A stretch of 64,000 nucleotides of DNA, taken from Lysinibacillus sphaericus. GTDB lineage: Bacteria > Bacillota > Bacilli > Bacillales_A > Planococcaceae. The notes beneath the pieces are model-generated. The model saw only the letters and a list, made by a program, of their open reading frames with translations. It ran no database searches and was not told the origin of the DNA. Position numbers and translations under genes: made by a program. The DNA lies in contig NZ_SADV01000011.1 in assembly GCF_006864135.1 (NCBI RefSeq), positions 54,002 through 118,001 of the forward strand. The letters run 5' to 3'. The stretch's first letter is position 1. Every line of letters begins with the position of its first letter. Below are positions 60,514 to 64,000 of this stretch, piece after piece.

Positions 60514-62739
60514 ATGACTGCACAACATCCAGATTTTCAGGCTGAAGTCGAGCGGCTAGCTTACACTAAAAATTACATGCAGCAAATTTTAAATGAATCA
60601 CAAAGAGGTTTGCAATCTGCTCAGGAGAATATTCGTAAGTCAATGGCAGATCTTGATTATTTAGATTCAAGTTTGGGCTATATTAATATTTTAGCAAATG
60701 CTCGTTTCTTTGAAATGGCCCTAAACCAAAAGGAAGGCTTAGAAGCTATTCAAAAAAAGCCTTACTTTGCCCGAATTCATTTCCAAAAGACAGGAGATCC
60801 TGAAGAGTTTCTTTATATCGGAAAAACGTCTTTGTTTCATCGGGAAACCCATGAGCCTATAATAGTCGATTGGCGTTCACCGGTAGCAAACGTCTATTAT
60901 GATGGTCGCCTTGGGGATATGGAATATGATGTTCGTGGAGAAATCCATAAGGGACATCTATTTGCCAAACGCCAATATAAAATTAATGATGGTGAATTGC
61001 TCGATTTACGGGATATTGATTTAACAACAAACGATGAATTACTGCAAGAAGCGTTAGCTGGAAAAGCAGATGTACGTTTAACAGAAATCGTCTCCACTAT
61101 TCAAAAGGAGCAAAACGAAATTATACGAGCACATCTTCGTCAGCCTATTATCGTACAAGGTGCTGCTGGTAGTGGAAAAACTACAATTGCCCTACACAGA
61201 ATATCTTACTTCCTTTACACGATGGGCGAACATTTTAACCCTGAGCAGCTTATGATTTTAGCACCGAATAAGTTATTTATCGATTATATTGGTGATGTTT
61301 TACCAGAGCTTGGTGTCGATAAAATTTGCCAAACAACCTTTTCCGATTACGTTCTAGCCGCGACGAAGCTAAAATTGAAACTTCAAAACCCAAATGAGCA
61401 GTTAGAATCTCTTGTTGCAGGGGAACCCCAACAGGTAGCTTCTTGGATATCTGAAATGAAGGGCTCGCTTTATTATCGGGATGTAATAGAACGATACGTT
61501 CAAATAATCGAGCAGGAAATTGCCAACCAATTTGAGGATGTTTTCATAGAAAAATACTGCATTATGCGTGCCTCCCATTTAAAGAAGCTATTTTTATATG
61601 AATTTTCTTATATGCCGATTGAAAAACGATTAGCACATATTAAAAAAGTGCTAGCAAGCCATGCTCGTCAAAAGAAACAGGCTATTTTAAATGCACTTCA
61701 TAAAAAATATGATGAAGCACTTGGCAGAGCACTTGATGGATTTCGTGATGATGACAAACGGCGTCGGGTTGTCACGAAGTTTATTGATGAACGTGATGAA
61801 CGCATTCCGGCCATTGAAAAAGAGGCAAAATCAACAGCAACAGTTTATATGCGACGCTTTGCTAAACATAACATCAAGACTCTCTATCGTACTCTTCTAA
61901 CAAATGCTGAGCTTTTAGCAGAGCTTGCTCCAGAATGGCATTATCTTGAGCAACAGCAATTTTTACAGGCACATACTAAAGAACAATGGGCGCTTGAAGA
62001 TTTAGCTGCAATTTATTATTTACAAGCTCGTATAAAAGGCATTCCTGATGAATGGAAAATGCGAGTCGTTTTCATCGATGAAGTACAGGACTATAGTTTA
62101 TTTCAGCTTGCTGCTTTAAAGACTGGCCTTGAAACAGATATGTTTACAATGGTCGGTGATTTAGCACAAGGAATTCACAGCTATCGTTCTCTTACTGCCT
62201 GGGAACCTGTCCAAAATCTATTTCCTAGAGCAAGCTTTAGAACACTGCAAAAAAGCTATCGAACAACAATTGAAATTATGGAGGTCGCTAACAAAGTCTT
62301 AGCTCAAATGGATGAACAGCTTCCATTAGTAGAGCCAGTAGTTCGACATGGTAATGTCCCTACCTATATACAAGCCCAATCATTTGATGCCCTGCAAATG
62401 AAGGAAATTTTTGAAGCCATTCGAGCCAATGGACATCATTCCGTTGCTTTAATTTGCAAAACGACCGCAGAGGCAAAAACAATGCAGCAAGCATTAAAGG
62501 ACGAAAAAATTGCTTCTCAGCTTCTAACTGAAAATGAGTCCATCAATCAGCAATTATTGCTCGTTGTTCCGAGTCATTTAGCAAAGGGCCTTGAATTTGA
62601 TGCTGTGATCGTAGCTGCCTTCGATACACCTTTCTACGATACGAAGGTCGATCGCAAGCTACTTTATGTGGCACTCACTCGAGCCATGCACGAGCTTTAT
62701 TTAATTGGCAACAAAAAATACATTTCTATTAGAAAATGA
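60514..62739 (+). CDS. helD: HelD, RNA polymerase recycling ATPase
   Basis: A 741-residue UvrD-like SF1 ATPase of the HelD family. The N-terminal coiled coil (residues 5-60) is the secondary-channel arm; PIIVQGAAGSGKTTIALHRI holds Walker A (near residue 210); RVVFIDEVQDYSLFQL is motif II; KSYRTTIEIMEVAN and LTRAMHELYLIG complete the helicase motifs. HelD removes RNA polymerase stalled on DNA. ATG 60514 follows AGGAGGTG. Length is close to B. subtilis HelD (774). Confidence 0.92.
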   Translation: MTAQHPDFQAEVERLAYTKNYMQQILNESQRGLQSAQENIRKSMADLDYLDSSLGYINILANARFFEMALNQKEGLEAIQKKPYFARIHFQKTGDPEEFLYIGKTSLFHRETHEPIIVDWRSPVANVYYDGRLGDMEYDVRGEIHKGHLFAKRQYKINDGELLDLRDIDLTTNDELLQEALAGKADVRLTEIVSTIQKEQNEIIRAHLRQPIIVQGAAGSGKTTIALHRISYFLYTMGEHFNPEQLMILAPNKLFIDYIGDVLPELGVDKICQTTFSDYVLAATKLKLKLQNPNEQLESLVAGEPQQVASWISEMKGSLYYRDVIERYVQIIEQEIANQFEDVFIEKYCIMRASHLKKLFLYEFSYMPIEKRLAHIKKVLASHARQKKQAILNALHKKYDEALGRALDGFRDDDKRRRVVTKFIDERDERIPAIEKEAKSTATVYMRRFAKHNIKTLYRTLLTNAELLAELAPEWHYLEQQQFLQAHTKEQWALEDLAAIYYLQARIKGIPDEWKMRVVFIDEVQDYSLFQLAALKTGLETDMFTMVGDLAQGIHSYRSLTAWEPVQNLFPRASFRTLQKSYRTTIEIMEVANKVLAQMDEQLPLVEPVVRHGNVPTYIQAQSFDALQMKEIFEAIRANGHHSVALICKTTAEAKTMQQALKDEKIASQLLTENESINQQLLLVVPSHLAKGLEFDAVIVAAFDTPFYDTKVDRKLLYVALTRAMHELYLIGNKKYISIRK

Positions 62740-62800
62740 ACAGACATAATAATTGCGCTTTCGCTACTGACGCTGCAAAAAACACCTACGGAAAGAAGAT

Positions 62801-62829
62801 AAAAAAGTCGCTATTAAAGCGACTTTTTT
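62801..62829. terminator. Shared bidirectional terminator
   Basis: AAAAAAGTCGCT and AGCGACTTTTTT form a perfect 12-bp stem with a 5-nt loop between helD and the small basic-protein gene. Confidence 0.85.
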
Positions 62830-62849
62830 GCATCGAACATTTAACTCAT

Positions 62850-62975
62850 TTATCGATTCCGAGGCGGTATACGATAAAACCTCCCTCTGGATAAGTACGC
62901 CTTCACAACTTTCCACCATGACCTTGGTGCTTCCCTTGGAGGAGACTTCTTTTTAGGTAATGCCGGCATGCGCAT
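62850..62975 (-). CDS. Small, very basic protein (41 aa)
   Basis: A 41-codon ORF from ATG 62975, 8 nt after AAAGGAG, ending 20 nt before a perfect terminator. The product has 14 Lys/Arg against one Glu (MRMPALPKKKSPPREAP, then WWKVVKAYLSRGRFYRIP), with proline-rich ends and a short amphipathic middle. The complete gene signals argue that it is real although no family is recognised. A nucleic-acid or membrane-binding role would fit the charge. Confidence 0.55.
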   Translation of the reverse strand: MRMPALPKKKSPPREAPRSWWKVVKAYLSRGRFYRIPPRNR

Positions 62976-63585
62976 GATAACGACTCCTTTCATAGGCTTA
63001 CTAATACTATATGAAGATAGTTACAAATTTATGATAAAAAGGCCCCCAATATCTTACTGTGAATCCTCGGTTCATTCGTAAAAAACATGGCGGAATCTTA
63101 GCCATTTCTTGTACTATTTTTTTACTTATCCACAATAAAAAGAGAGATGTATCAAATATATGATTACATTCCTCTTTTTCACGTTCTATAAACCAAGTGC
63201 TCAAATATACGCTGTAAATTGTTTGCGTGTTAAGTTTTCATTTGGTCTAATTTTGCCGTTTTCATTTTATTGTCTGCCAGAGCGGTAATATACTCACTCG
63301 GGTTGTTTCAAAGTGCCGGAGTCGTGCATTAGCTTTAAAGCACAATCAACTAGAAGAGGCAAGAAAAAGCTCTTGTGGCGCTTTCACATCGAATACTTTG
63401 GTTTTACATGCTATACATAAAGGAGCCATGCAAAGAACCACTAATAAGTAAGTCTAACCAAAAAAAGATTTAATCGAAGTTAACTTGAACAGATACCTTG
63501 TTTTCTTGTTGGCACTTAATAATCCATACAGACCCTCATCTATTTTTAGAATACTAATAGGCCTAGAAATTATTTATTTTCACAG
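62976..63585. other. Intergenic region before the rrn terminator
   Basis: About 600 bp with no convincing gene. A 65-codon frame on the minus strand (63007-63204) has no ribosome site. No tRNA cloverleaf was seen downstream of the 5S gene. Confidence 0.5.
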
Positions 63586-63615
63586 AAAAAAAAGCCGAGG
63601 AATTAAATCCTCGAC
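63586..63615 (-). terminator. rrn operon terminator
   Basis: GTCGAGGA-TTTAAT-TCCTCGGC with eight T on the minus strand lies 10 nt beyond the 5S gene. Confidence 0.85.
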
Positions 63616-63625
63616 TTTTTCAGGT

Positions 63626-63742
63626 GCCTAGCGACGTCCTACTCTCACAGGGGGAAGCCCCCAACTACCATCGGCGCTAAAGAGCTTAACTTCCGTGTTC
63701 GGTATGGGAACGGGTGTGACCTCTTTGCCATCATCACTAGAC
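63626..63742 (-). rRNA. rrf: 5S ribosomal RNA
   Basis: Read on the minus strand, the segment matches Bacillales 5S rRNA: GAAGAGGTCACACC-like (here AAAGAGGTCACACCCG), TTCCCATACCGAACACGG, AGTTAAGCTC, GCGCCGATGGTAGTTGG and GAGAGTAGGACG. Ends are set by the terminal helix GTCTAG / CTAGGC and could be off by 1-2 nt. No tRNA gene follows it. Confidence 0.95.
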
Positions 63743-63926
63743 TATTGTCGGCTTTCAATATACATCGTATTTCTTCGTCAGCTTCTGTCGTTCAGTCAGT
63801 CACGTACTTGAGTACGCTTCTTCCTTCTCTCCATCGCTTCCTCGAACTACTCGTATCTTGAAACCCTTGAAAGAATTATTCTTTCAAAACTGAATAAACG
63901 GTGCATTGAATGTTTCAAACTTTTTT

Positions 63927-64000
63927 GGTTAAGTCCTCGATCGATTAGTATTCGTCAGCTCCATGTGTCACCACACTTCCACCTCGAACCTATCTACCTC
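63927..64000 (-). rRNA. rrl: 23S ribosomal RNA, 3' end (partial)
   Basis: The minus strand from the right edge reads AGGTTCGAGGTGGAAGTG, CACATGGAGCTGACGAATAC, TAATCGATCGAGGACTTAAC, the conserved 3' terminus of 23S rRNA. The 184-bp spacer to the 5S gene carries no tRNA. The rest of the operon lies beyond the window. Confidence 0.95.

Noticed and set aside
63007..63204. 65-codon ORF on the minus strand
   Set aside because: No Shine-Dalgarno, unusual composition and no neighbour context.
63743..63926. tRNA gene in the 23S-5S spacer
   Set aside because: No T-loop GTTCGA-type box or cloverleaf could be formed.

Overview
The window looks like a chromosome segment of a low-GC Gram-positive bacterium of the Bacillales, most probably Lysinibacillus or a close Planococcaceae relative. 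This rests on AT-rich spacers, strong AGGAGG-type ribosome sites, many TTG/GTG starts, an S-box (SAM) riboswitch, a complete yngJ-to-yngE leucine-degradation operon, and Bacillus-type proteins (MtnE, YfmM, TopB, HelD, YkvI, Spx). The genus is an inference; no marker gene is complete enough to settle it (the right edge holds only 5S and the 3' end of 23S rRNA).

Layout. 1-6.1 kb: a PhzF-like gene (cut by the left edge), mtnE, then a SAM-riboswitch-controlled metQ-metN-metI operon that also carries an FMN-dependent alpha-hydroxy-acid oxidase gene. 6.1-6.8 kb: a 21-bp tandem repeat array. 6.8-12.5 kb: kbl, a tandem P-loop ATPase with a dead first site, a decayed HTH regulator, a small membrane ORF, ybaK, a SprA-related protein and a VanZ protein. 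12.7-21.5 kb: the seven-gene yng operon (acyl-CoA dehydrogenase, ligase, biotin carboxylase, biotin carrier, HMG-CoA lyase, hydratase, carboxyltransferase) behind a TetR gene and a palindromic operator. 22-27.2 kb: RpiR regulator, M20 deacylase, GNAT acyltransferase and N-acylamino acid racemase (a D-to-L amino acid conversion set) followed by a YkvI transporter. 27.3-29.5 kb: topB. 29.6-34.8 kb: an AT-rich accessory island with a truncated IS4-type transposase, a deleted IS110 element with its structured bridge-RNA region, and small unknown genes. 34.8-50.1 kb: a TPR glycosyltransferase, a very large SF1 helicase with a small partner, a flavin reductase, an SDR, a PseG-like protein, YfmM, an Spx paralogue with a MarR regulator, an orphan ECF sigma factor and a DMT exporter behind a leader peptide. 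50.1-53.8 kb: decayed UvrA-like and MerR genes with an NTF2-like gene and an ICMT-like membrane protein. 53.9-62.7 kb: M23 peptidase, M20 dipeptidase, nitroreductase, Amidase_6 protein, DUF2804 protein, GDPD and HelD. 62.8-64 kb: a 41-residue basic protein and the end of an rrn operon.

Most notable: four arrays with different sequences but the same 21-bp period (often alternating as 42-bp pairs), three of them between convergent genes; an ermC-like 1:2:3:4 leader upstream of the DMT exporter; the alpha-hydroxy-acid oxidase inside the methionine-import operon beside MtnE, which suggests use of the hydroxy analogue of methionine; an Spx paralogue lacking the second redox cysteine, with two palindromes for its MarR partner; and several families of structured dispersed repeats. 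Several broken genes differ from an intact frame by one missing A, so decay versus assembly error should be checked first.
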